From NCBI RefSeq assembly GCF_021134715.1, contig NC_060028.1:704501-768500 (forward strand): a stretch of DNA of 64,000 nt. Reading direction: 5' to 3'. Source of the DNA: Daphnia pulex (Eukaryota > Arthropoda > Branchiopoda > Diplostraca > Daphniidae). Below, one piece after another: positions 38,220 through 48,245 of this stretch (its first letter is position 1; the number at the start of each line of letters is the position of its first letter). A program made the translations under genes and the position numbers. The notes under the pieces were generated by a model. It saw only the letters and a program-made list of their open reading frames with translations. It ran no database searches and was not told where the DNA came from.

Positions 38220-39030
38220 CATGCTCTAGCCTAATAATTGGGGTGTATTGCTTTAAGGTAGAATGATGTACAACACCTGGTTATGTGACTGCATTTGTGA
38301 CTAAAGTACTTCTTATAGAAATCTTAATGACTATTTTTCTATCTTCTTAAGGTAAATCCTCGCTCAACAAACGAAGGTGAAACAGCCGAAGGAAAAATGG
38401 GAAATCCCCATTGTTAGGTTGTAATCCGGGTAGTTAATTTAAGTAAATTAACGGAGTGTATTAAGCGAGGTGAAAGGAGCTTCTCTCTACAGACTCAGCC
38501 GAAACCAGACTGCCCTTCTTCCTGCTCGCTGCTTCCAAGCTTCAGCGCTTGAGCGCCGCACGACATCTAGCGGTCGCGGGAAGAAGGGCACAATAACACA
38601 ACACCCATTTCGTCCTGACAGATGGAACGATGAAGCATCTCCGAGCACCGAGCTGACATATCCAGGCTGCCGTACGACATGTCACCGCAACAGGACCTGC
38701 CATCAACACAGGAAACGGTAGTTAATCCGGTATGGAAATATTCATTATCTAATAAGTGACAACGGTCAGCTGCTTGTTTTAAAAAGAGACGACGGGGATA
38801 TTGTTTTTTGTTTGGTTTTTTTCGGTCGGTTTTTATAAATTCGCTACATTGCCATTTTAATGCGCAATCCATCCAGCGTTTCTTTTCTATTCATTTCAAT
38901 CGGTTTATCCAATGGATTTAGTGTCGTCGATTCCGCCGATCAAACGGAAGTGAATAGTTTTATCCGCTTTTCTCGTTCTCTCTTACTATTTTTTGTATCT
39001 CTTGGCTGGACATTTCAGTGAAATTGTTCC
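38220..39030. repeat. Duplicated flank, copy A
   Basis: It matches 41140-41745 (copy B). Shared strings include TAATTGGGGTGTATTG, GACTGCATTTGTGACTAAAG, GTGAAACAGCCGAAGGAAAA-like, CATATCCAGGCTGCCGTACG and ATGCGCAATCCATCCAGCGT. Copy A carries about 200 extra bases near 38400-38610. Copy A lies just 3' of the stonustoxin-like relic and copy B just 3' of the intact stonustoxin-like gene at 42044, so gene and flank were probably duplicated together. Confidence 0.8.
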
Positions 39031-39171
39031 TCTTTTTTAACTTCGGCCACTGTGATAACATTTTCAAAATTGCTTTGCGCGACTGATAGCGACTCGACGT
39101 CTAATCGATTTGTGACCGTGAGAATTGAAACCTAAAACTGGCGAAAATGCTCGTTCGTACTTCTAGGGTAA

Positions 39172-39660
39172 ATGCAACCAAGACCTTTATCGTCCCACAA
39201 TGGAATTTCAAACTCTTTGAAATGGGAATCCATTAATGTTTTTATTTTTTGTTTTTATCCATTTTCCCGAGCTTTTGGTCCATTTTTCTCAGCCACTTAC
39301 GAATGCGTTCTGATTGAAATGGAAACTGATCATGTTCAATGTGATTCAGTAGTTCGAGTGATTCGGCTTGGCCACGGCGAATATTTTAAATCATTTGTTT
39401 CAATTCCTTCTTGAGCTTGTCACGAAACCAGCTGCTGTATACACCCTTAAAGTCTTTCAGCTTCTTGTAATATGGCCATCAAGGTTTTTGCTAATGGGTC
39501 GTCGTTGAGCATGTTGTCGAGCTCTTCTTCGATCGAAGTGATCACTAATTTCGATCTCGATAGCCAGAGCTTTTTCACATCCTCTTATAAATTTTTGTGG
39601 TTGTAGCCAACCGCTACAAGGTACGTCAAGTGGCCTTTCTGTAGTACGGTCTTTTGCCAT
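39172..39660 (-). pseudogene. Relic of a stonustoxin-like (SNTX-type) gene
   Basis: The minus-strand reading aligns with the middle of the two intact SNTX-ankyrin proteins. A PLDVPC..WL.P stretch corresponds to their EPLGVPxxxxLYPL. ELDNMLNDDPLAKTL corresponds to RLDDMLKDPLVAKL. A WFRDKLKKELKQMI block, then NIRRG, corresponds to FREDLNQKLREMVLNIRCG. An RIRKWLRKMDQKL block corresponds to the WMDEKDKEL region. It is dead: an in-frame TAA lies at 39386-39388 inside the helical block, at least one frameshift precedes it near 39550, and no thioredoxin-like or ankyrin part follows. Confidence 0.65.
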
Positions 39661-39949
39661 TGAATTGTTTAAAATTTTTGATCAATTTGCTAGCACAATC
39701 AATGGCACCTTCGTGCCATTAATTAAGTGTTTGAATTTTTTTTTCGGTGGGAGGGGGGGGCATGAACTATATTGAAATTAAAATTAAAATTTTTTTTTGC
39801 CAAAAGAAAACGAAATCAAATTGAGTCGAACCTTTCCCCTTCGGTGATTTCAATTATTCCTTGGTACTCGCCATTTACCTTAAGTCCAGTCATAATTATA
39901 CTGAATATGAACTCGACATTCTTGCGCATTTTTTGGCCATGGCACTGAT

Positions 39950-40476
39950 ATCAAAACGCAACATTATGATAGAGTCTATAAAAGCGGATGATTTCTAAAC
40001 TTGCTTCAGCAGCCAGAGCAGCGTCTCGTATCTGGACTGAAAGCAATTTGGCCCAGTAGACCGTTTCGATAATTATGGCTGGAATGTTCCAGGTATTGTT
40101 GCAGTGCCAATAGCCTGCCTTTGATTTTCTCCTCTGATTGAACATACGCCACAGACAAGTCAATAATGTTGATGTTTTGGCTAATGGATTGGAGTTCCCG
40201 ATTCTGAGCCTCCAATTCATTTTTTATCTTCTGGAAATGGGACCTCAACTCCTTTTTCGCCACGCCTTTGTCGAATATTTCTCTGATGTTAGTTATTGTC
40301 AAGTCGATTAAAGATATCCCAATTCCAAGAGCATCGATTATTAGCGATCACCTTGTCCTGTTCGTTTCAACCGGGAGTGAAAGGTTGACCGGGTTCGTTT
40401 GCGAGTCCTCAGCGATGGACGCCTTCGTGTGTGACGCTATGTTGAACGCAGAGAAAACACAAAACAGAATTAGCAT
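39950..40476 (-). CDS. Damaged gene for a secreted coiled-coil protein
   Basis: Exon 1 (40476-40352) encodes a signal peptide (MLILFCVFSAFNIAS) and a short polar stretch. A 69-bp intron (40351-40283) with a CTAAC branch-site word and CAG acceptor joins in phase to exon 2. Exon 2 encodes a Lys/Glu-rich probable coiled coil (KELRSHFQKIKNELEAQNRE) continuing to about LEHSSHNYR. Past 40080 the frame runs to a stop. A frame shifted by one base stays open (VQIRDAALAAEASLEIIRFY) to a TGA at about 39951, so a one-base error or mutation is likely. The family is not recognised. It lies directly upstream of the SNTX-like relic on the same strand and might be its altered 5' part or an independent gene. 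Confidence 0.45.
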
Positions 40477-40489
40477 TTCGTAACGTAAA

Positions 40490-41139
40490 ATGAAACTTCG
40501 TTTGCCCATTTTCTATTCAGAAGAATCGACAAATAATGGTTTCTTTTGTTTTTTTCCGTTGATGCGTTTCAACTGCTTTGGCAAAAGATTTCCAACTGTT
40601 AAAGCCTCTCGTTTAATTTGTGCATTTTTATACATCGTAGTGTCTGATAGTATGATAGCACAGCTCTCATTACTCAGCTGCAAATATATGACTGCTTGTA
40701 AACTGTTTGCATCACTTCCTGTGGTTTATCAAAGGCTCAATGGATTTTTAGATAATTTAACAGTGAGTTGTCAACTTTTTTTTTTTGCTTTTCTTTTTGT
40801 TGATCAGTAAATCGTAGGTGTGTTATATTGTGAAAAACAAATAAGCTCCCGTTGTTCAGCGCCAAATATGACTGCGTGACATCATTTTAACGACTTCACT
40901 TCCTGTGGTTTATTAGTCAACAGACTTGAGATAAGATAACAGTGAGTTTATGCACTGGCTAGCTGACCACTTTGGTCCCCGTCCATGTCATATCCACTTC
41001 CGTTATCATGTTTATTTGTTTTTATTTGTTTATTTATTTTGAACGGTTTCTTATTCTTGATCATTCTCTCTCTCGTTTACCTTATTTTCCGTCAAATATA
41101 ATAGTGACGCTATTTACATGATAGTTTGGATGAAACATG
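40490..41139. other. Spacer with two copies of a ~140 bp segment
   Basis: Copies at about 40645-40775 and 40830-40960 share CACTTCCTGTGGTTTAT and ACAGTGAGTT with 37925-38065. Nothing else recognised. Confidence 0.6.
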
Positions 41140-41745
41140 CTATTGCCTAATAATTGGGGTGTATTGGCTTAAGGTAGAATGATTATGTGACTGCATTTGT
41201 GACTAAAGTATTTCTTACAGAAATCTTACTGACTATGTTTCTATCTTCTCTTGTCTAGGTAAATCCTCGCCAGAAAACCAAAGATGAAACAGCCGAAGGA
41301 AAAACGGGAATCCTCCAAGTCCTGGCAGATGGAAGTGGAAGGATGAAGCATCTCCGAGCTGACATATCCAGGCTGCCGTACGACGTGTCACCGCGACAGG
41401 AACTGCCAATCAACACAGGAAAGGGTAAGTCATTCTATTGAAATTTTCTTTTCTAAGTAAAAACCGTCAGCTGCTTGCTTTATAAGGAGACGTAGGGGAT
41501 TTTTTTTTTTTTTTTCAGTCGGTTTTTCTAAATTCGCTACATTGCCATTTTAATGCGCAATCCATCCAGCGTTTCTTTTCTATTCATTTCAATCGGATTA
41601 TCCGATGGATTTAGTGTCGTCGATTCCGCCGATCAAACGGAAGTGAATAGTTTTATCCGCTTTTCTCGTTCTCTCTTACTATTTTTTGTATCTCTTGGCT
41701 GGGCATTTCAGTGAAATTGTTCCTCTTTTTTAACTTGCCGTTTGA
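41140..41745. repeat. Duplicated flank, copy B
   Basis: Counterpart of copy A (38220-39030). It contains an exon-like interval on the plus strand, 41259-41424, bounded by CTAG and GTAAGT. That interval is open in one frame for 55 codons (for example MKHLRADISRLPYDVSPRQE). In copy A the same interval is disrupted by extra sequence and indels. This suggests a spliced transcript, coding or not, but no start codon context was found. Confidence 0.7.
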
Positions 41746-42043
41746 ATATGAGATCAGGAAACCAAACAGCCAATTAGTTCCTTGACGGATTTCTCTTTCA
41801 ACACATTTAATTGCGCTCAAATAATTTCCGTCGGACGAAAAACAGAATCTTATCAGATTAGAAGCTTAGATGAAATGAACTCGTGAAAAACGATCGTATA
41901 CAACGCAGTCGTGTATTAAGAATATACAATGACAGTTATGAAAACGTAAGCAGGTTCAAGCCAAGAAAATCGCACCGCAACAAAATTGTACATCAAACCC
42001 CCAACCCCCCCCAACCCCCAAATAAAACGAATTGATGTAATAT
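41746..42043. other. 3' flank of SNTX-ankyrin gene 1
   Basis: Short spacer with a C-rich run (41998-42018) just beyond the stop of the minus-strand gene. No further feature. Confidence 0.5.
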
Positions 42044-45000
42044 TTATAACATTTGAATAACATCTTTAACGTCCTCTTCTGTGTAACGGTTGAGAAGGAA
42101 GGATCGAGCGCTGGCCATTCCGATCGTCATGACGCTCTTGTCGATGTTCCAAATGACCAAGAGTCGAACGACGGCGTACAAGTGTTCTCTGGGACATTTG
42201 CGGCACACAAAGTGGAGGGCGTTCCATCCTTCGTGATCCTTGCAGTTGACTTCGACCCCGCGCTCCAACAGGAGTTTAACTATTTCCGGCAGACTCTCCT
42301 TGTCGCACTCACGACACAGGGCGATCAGAGCGTTGCAACCGTCTTTGGCCTTCCAGTTGACGTCGATCCCGCGTTCGATCAGCAGCCGGACGGTTTCCAT
42401 CGCGTTTTTCTTGGTGCCGTAATGGCACAACAAGTGCAGGGCGTTCAGACCTGCGTGACTCTTGCAGTTGACGTCGATCCCGTTGTCCAGCAACAATTTG
42501 GCAATGTCGTACAGGTTGTCCTTTTGGTAATATCGACACAAGTGCAGTAGAGCGTTGCAGCCGTCAAAGGTCGTGTAGTTGATGTTGACTTTTTGTTTGA
42601 TGAGCAATTTGGCAACGTCGATCAAATTGGCTCGCTTGTAGTAGCGACACAAGGCCACCAGGGCGTTCCAGCCGTCGAGTGTTTTGCAGTTGACGTCGAT
42701 GCCCAGGTCGACGAGCAGCTCGACGATTTCCGTGATGAGATCGTCTTTCTGGTAGTTTCGGCACAGTAGGAGCAGGGCGTTCCAGCCCTCGTCGTTTTTA
42801 CAGTTGACGTCGATCCCGCTCTGAATGAGCAGCTCGAAAATCTCGGTGGCGTAATCCTGACAGCAGAAGGTGCTAACATAGTGGAGGGCGTTTTCACCGA
42901 AGCGATCCTTGCAGTTGATGTCGATCCCGCGCCCCAACAGCAAATTGAGAATGTCGATGAAATTATCTTTGCCGTAATTCCTGCACAGGGCCAGCAGGAC
43001 GTTGCATCCGTCGTTGTTTTTGCAGTTGACATCGATGCCTTTCTGGATGAACATCCGGAAGAATTCGATCATGTCCTCTTCGTGGTAGTACTCGATGACA
43101 AAGTGGAGGGCGTTCCAGCCGTCGTTGTTGCGGCAGTTGACGTCGATCCCGCTCTCCAGGAAGAGCTCGACGATCTGGAGCAGGTCGTTTTTGTGGTAAT
43201 TCCGGCAGAGCAAGTAGAGGGCGTTGTTGCCGATTTTCGTTTTGCAGTTGGGATCGATCCCGCTGTCCAGGAAGAGCCGGACGACGTCCATCAGCTTGTA
43301 GGTGTAATTGTGCTTGTAGCACTGGCACAGGGACATGAGGGCGTTCCAGCCTTCGAGATCCTTGCAGTTGACGTCGATCCCGCGCTCCAGGAAGAGTCGA
43401 ATAAAGTCGATCAAATTGTCTTTGGTGTAGAACCGGACCAGGGCCAGCAGGGGGTTGCATTTGTCCCAACTCTTTTCGACTTCCAGGTCGGACAGGAGCC
43501 GGACAATGTCGATCAGTTTGTCGACGGGGTAGTGGCGGACGACGGCGTGAAGGGCGTCCCATCCGTAGTGTTGAATCTGCCGGCGGGTAAGTACCGCCGA
43601 CGATCCTGAATCGGAATCGTCGTCATCATCCGTGTTGATGATGACCCTGAATTCGGCGATCCTGAATTCGGAATTGACTTCCAGATCGGCCGGCGTCGGC
43701 TCGGTGTATTTGTCGGGCGCCGTAATGGCGAACACGAAACTTTTGGCGTCGGTTTTCTCTTGAATCAATTCGGCGAAAATGTTGATCTCCTTCTCGATCC
43801 TCTTGATTGCTCCCTTGTCCTCGCACCAAAGATTGACGTCATTATTATCCGCTGGCGCTTCCGGAATGTCGTTGGTGAAATCCGAATCGAGCGTTTTATC
43901 TTTGATCATATCCAGAAATGGCTCTGGGCGGGCCAGCGAAGCGAAAACCAGCTGATAGGCGAATCTCACTGTGAATTTGCCCGTCTGCTTGCGCAGCATT
44001 TCCGTCACCGGGAATAGCATCACCTTGTCCGTGTATTCCAGCTGGTGAGTGTCGATCTGATCGGTAAACTTTCTCATGGCGCAGAGCTCCTTGTCTTTCT
44101 CGTCCATCCAGCGGAGTAAATATTTCGGATTGAAGGCGAATCCTTCGCTGCCGAAGCGGATCAGAAATTTTTTGAACGACGGGACCGTGTCTAATCCGCA
44201 CCGAATATTCAGGACCATTTCTCTCAATTTCTGGTTCAAATCCTCCCGGAAGGAATTGAAATGCTCCCGGAAATGTGTCAATTTCCCGTGCAACGGGCTC
44301 AGTTTGGCCACCAGAGGGTCTTTGAGCATGTCGTCGAGTCGATCTTGGACTTGGTCGTAGTCTTGGACGTGGCGGACGCATTCGGACGCCAAGGTTCGGT
44401 TAATTTCATACTTGACGGCCGGTGCTGCCTCAGATCCTGGCAGCAAGACCAGCGGGTAGAGCCAAATGATACACGGCACGCCAAGTGGCTCGTTTCCAGC
44501 TGACGCGTCTCTGCCCATAGCGTCGGATGCCACTTGACTCAACTTGTTGTGGCCGGCGAACTTGACGGCTTCCTCGTACGTTGTCGGAGCTTTGACGTTT
44601 TTCGGGAGCTGGAAATCGGCTTGAAAGTGACACTCGACGTCCGACTTGGTCCCGTTGCTGGCCATCGCGTTTCCCTTGAGAACGTCGAGTAAATGACTGC
44701 CGCAGGCGGCCAACTGGTCGTCAACTTTCTGCCCGTCTTTGGCGTCTTTGAATCGTTTAGTCAACGTGAAAGTCGATTCGGATCCGTACTGGATCTGGGA
44801 GACGACGTGAGTGGCCGTCGCGTTTCTCCCGATCTTTGAGATGTTGGCGAAACTGTTTTTGTTGTCTTCCAATTGATTGGCCGGCACTTGTCTGATTGCC
44901 GTGTTGCAGTAACACTTGACGTGGACGCTCGACTCGCGATAAGTCGCTTTCTTTTTGATCAGGTAGCTGGCCGGCCCTTTGGGTTCGACCATTCCAGTCA

Positions 45001-45309
45001 GTATGCAAATTTGCAGCGAACCGTTGACGTTGAGTTCTTGAAATTTGTCGCTGAGCAAACCCGGAGCAATCAGCGAGTAAATGTAGCCGTCGTTGCGTGA
45101 AACTTCGAATTTCTTCGATTCATTTTCCGACCACAACGGATTACCTAATAGAGATTTAGTATAATCAAACTGATCCTTTTTAAATAAGACGAATGTAATT
45201 GATTACCTGGAATTATCTCGTCTGTGCGAGCGTTGTAAAGAGTTCCCAGCTTGAATTGACGGCCCAGCACGGGGATTTCCAGAATTTGGGTGCTTACGTC
45301 ACACGACAT
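42044..45309 (-). CDS. Stonustoxin-like module fused to ankyrin repeats, paralogue 1 (1067 aa)
   Basis: Exon 1 is 45309-45207 and exon 2 is 45144-42044, joined by a 62-bp phase-1 intron that splits a Gly codon. The start at 45309 is chosen because exon 1 supplies the conserved opening of the SNTX family (LGRQFKLGTLYNARTDEIIPG region, residues 15-35). Residues 1 to about 270 resemble the N-terminal perforin-like module of stonustoxin/neoverrucotoxin proteins, including ATHVVSQIQYG at about 145-155. About 285-420 is the helical (focal-adhesion-like) part and about 430-512 the thioredoxin-like part. An acidic linker follows (NTDDDDDSDSGSS, about 538-550). Residues 556 to about 1035 form 13 ankyrin repeats of about 37 aa with a C-terminal cap. 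In the fish proteins a PRY/SPRY domain stands in place of the ankyrins. No signal peptide is visible, so a cytoplasmic role is more likely than venom. Known family members form pores; pore formation here is untested. Confidence 0.85.
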
Positions 45310-48245
45310 TTTAATCGTCTTGTGTCAAACTGTTTTTTTCAAACGTAGAAAATGTGTCAAACCAAATTTAAAATTGTCTTTAATTACCCTGATTGTTGAT
45401 GAGCGCAATATTTCGGTCAAACTACATTCAAAAGTGCCAATCACGACGATAGGTCTTAATGGTAAGAGTAATTAGGTCACGATGGGCTAGTGTCAACTAG
45501 CTGTCACTTCATTTATACCGGGCGCCGAGATCGAGACTGGGCTGCTGTGCATCCGCAGCGAGCTGGGGGGGTGTGAGCGGCTGCGCTTGCACGGCCGACG
45601 TCTAACAATGCCAGCAGCCACAGCCTGAGACCCGATGCACTGTAAGTTCACAGTCTGTGTCGTTGCTGCACAAACAGGAGGGTGGGCTTGTCGATAAACG
45701 TGAAAATAGAATAGCTTGGCTGACTCTTTTTATTAATAAATCAAGGGTCACGTGACGTGGGAAATGCTTAACCTCATTGGCTCGATCGAGAGCTTTTTCA
45801 AGGTTCTCTCCCCCTCTTCTTTTATTTTTGTTATATTTAGACAGGCCTCCGCGATCGCCGTACAGTCGTGAGCGAAAGAAAAACACGCACACCGGGTTTC
45901 GTTATGTATATACGTGAAGCACAAACAAGACGTCACGCTCGAGAGAGAACTAATCGAGTTTGATTTTTTTTCAACGGTGAAGGGGATCCTTATCCTGCCC
46001 GGAATGTAGCCAACTCTCAGCTGTGTTGCCGTTGGCTTGCATGTCGTTTGTTCCGGCTGGTTTGTTTGTTCATTTGTCAAAACAAATGAGCTACACCATA
46101 CAACAACAGCTCAATTCTCATTTGATGAATGTTGTTCAATGACAAGGCTCGTAGAACGGTTTAATTGCACGTCATCCATCAAAGAGTCAGCACAAATTAA
46201 TGCTGGTTGAATCGTCAGAGTCTGTCTGTATAAAACGCCGGCCTTGAAAGGCAACAATGTTTGTCCTGCGACTTTAAAAGGAACAGAAATTTGATTGTGG
46301 GTTTGAAAAGGGAAAACATTGTAGACGGTATAGTTTGTTTTTTGGTCCGACTCAGCAACTCTTGACTGTCATCTCTTTCCACTTAGCACTTAACGACGGC
46401 CAAGGATTTTTGGGCATTTTTCCATGTGTCAAACTTTTTATCTGGAGTCTGGACAAGATGGATGCGAGGAATTTTGATTGAAAAACAAGAAAGTAAAGAA
46501 AAAAGAATCAACCGTCTTTTAAAACTTATTCCCTCAACCTTTTATGGTTATCGTTTTGAGCGGTTTGGATTTTGAGGAAAGAGTTTGATTTTTTATCATT
46601 TTTATTTCTATCGATATCGCATTAATGATTAATCGTAAGCATTGCTGATTAGTAATAAGAAGAAGATTGGACAAGTGTCGTCTGCAGTCAACTTTAATTT
46701 AGTTTTGAGAGTGAGGCCACGAAGCATACGCCAACAAAGTTTGAGAATGTAAAGAAAACTGAACGATAACTCTTTTGAAAACGTGCGTGGCTGCATCCCG
46801 AAATAATAATCTAAAAAATAAGAACAAATCAAATTACGAAAACGTGATCGTCTCGTGCGATGTGTTTGGTCTCTGGTGTCGTAGCTCTCGACGTGCTCTC
46901 CACTCGGTGCTTTTTGGCGGGTAAATGAAACTGAGGTCTAAGAATAGAATAGAAATACAATGATTTTATGGGAGCTTAAATAGTAAAGTGAAACCTGTCC
47001 TATAAATTTGTTGTTAGTTCCTGTATAGCACATACAAGAACTCTTGTCGATGTATGGAATTTTGTTTACACCATGTAACCTATTTCTTTTTTTGCAGATT
47101 TGAGGCCATCGTAACTACATGATACACAAGTTTGTGCTGAGTCCATCATCAGTCTGTCTTTCTCACCTGTCATCACCAAATATCTCAGCATCACGGCATC
47201 ACCCACTTAGGTAATGTTTTTGGTTACTATTATTCCTGCATGACCTGCACCTGCTAGATATTTAATTGTTGCATTACCTGCATCAATGCAGTGTATTACA
47301 TTTAAACCTTGAATTGGCCCATTTATTAACAGTTAGAGTTTACCCCGTCTCATTTTCAACTTTTCCTGACTTGTTGTGCTAGTTGTTATTCTGTGAATAT
47401 TTTTCGTAACCTATTGTTCTATTTTTCATTTAGACAAAAAGCCTCCCATCTCATTGGAAAAACTAGTGATGTCAAATGAGTTATAAGGATCTCTCTTTTT
47501 CCCCTTTCTTTCAATGTCCTCGTGTACGCCCATGTGAATGTGGGTGTATTCACGAGGACACCCTTTTTACCCTATCCCGTCTGGTGTCCTTTAACTCTTC
47601 ATCGGCTGGATGGAGCAACTGTAGATGCCAGGCTGCATTTCCCAGACATAAAGGTAGGACATACATCGATCTCTATTCTTCCTTTTTGACAATTTTTGGT
47701 GGGGCTGATTATACAGACTATGTTTATTCGTGAGCTAGGCGGTTGACTGCAACTGTTTTCCCTCTCTCTGATAGGTTTTTTCTCAGCATTCAAAATCTCA
47801 TTTTTCGAACGACTGCGCAGATCAGGCTTGTTTTGTTTTGTTCCTCACCACTTTTTCTGTGGGTAAAACACATTTGAAAATATTTCAACTTGAAACACTT
47901 GAAGCAAAGTGCAACAAAACCATTTTTTGATCAAGAGGGACCTGCCGCCACACCAGTACCTCGTCGTTGAATACCGTTTAATGGCATTACTCTGATACAA
48001 AGCCAATTTTACTTGTCACAGCATCGCTCGCCTTTTTCCACCCTTCGAGCCAAGTAGTTCAGAATCGCCAAAATAATGACAGCGCGCCAATTTCAAATTT
48101 TCTATTTTTTTTCTTGATTCATCACTTAACTTGAAAAATTTAAATTCCGTGTCAAATCCTCCTCGATGTCATCTCCATATCTTGTATTAAGATAAACTCT
48201 AAATAATAACAATTAGAGTTAACACGAGTCCAGTTTTAAATGTTA
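45310..48245. other. Spacer between the two SNTX-ankyrin genes
   Basis: No gene can be supported; short frames near 47476-47793 overlap on both strands. It should contain the promoter of paralogue 1. A notable hairpin lies at 47515-47560, listed separately. Confidence 0.5.
47515..47560. other. 46-base hairpin
   Basis: Left arm TGTCCTCGTGTACGCCCA (47515-47532) pairs with right arm TGGGTGTATTCACGAGGACA (47541-47560): 10 bp, a two-base bulge, then 8 positions with one G-T, around an 8-base loop. It is too short for a typical animal microRNA precursor. It could be a cruciform, an RNA structure or the footprint of a small element. Confidence 0.7.

Noticed and set aside
40348-40350. In-frame TGA in the secreted coiled-coil gene
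   Set aside because: It falls inside a plausible 69-bp intron (GTGATC ... CTAACATCAG) whose removal keeps the frame, so it is not counted as damage.
42881-43609. 242-codon plus-strand frame (and other long antisense frames at 42053-42550 and 48937-49662)
   Set aside because: These are shadows of the ankyrin-repeat exons: the coding strand's periodic codons keep the antisense frame open. They have no start or splice context of their own.
47476-47793. 85-codon plus-strand frame and overlapping minus-strand frame
   Set aside because: Mutually overlapping, no family resemblance, and the hairpin at 47515-47560 explains part of the pattern.
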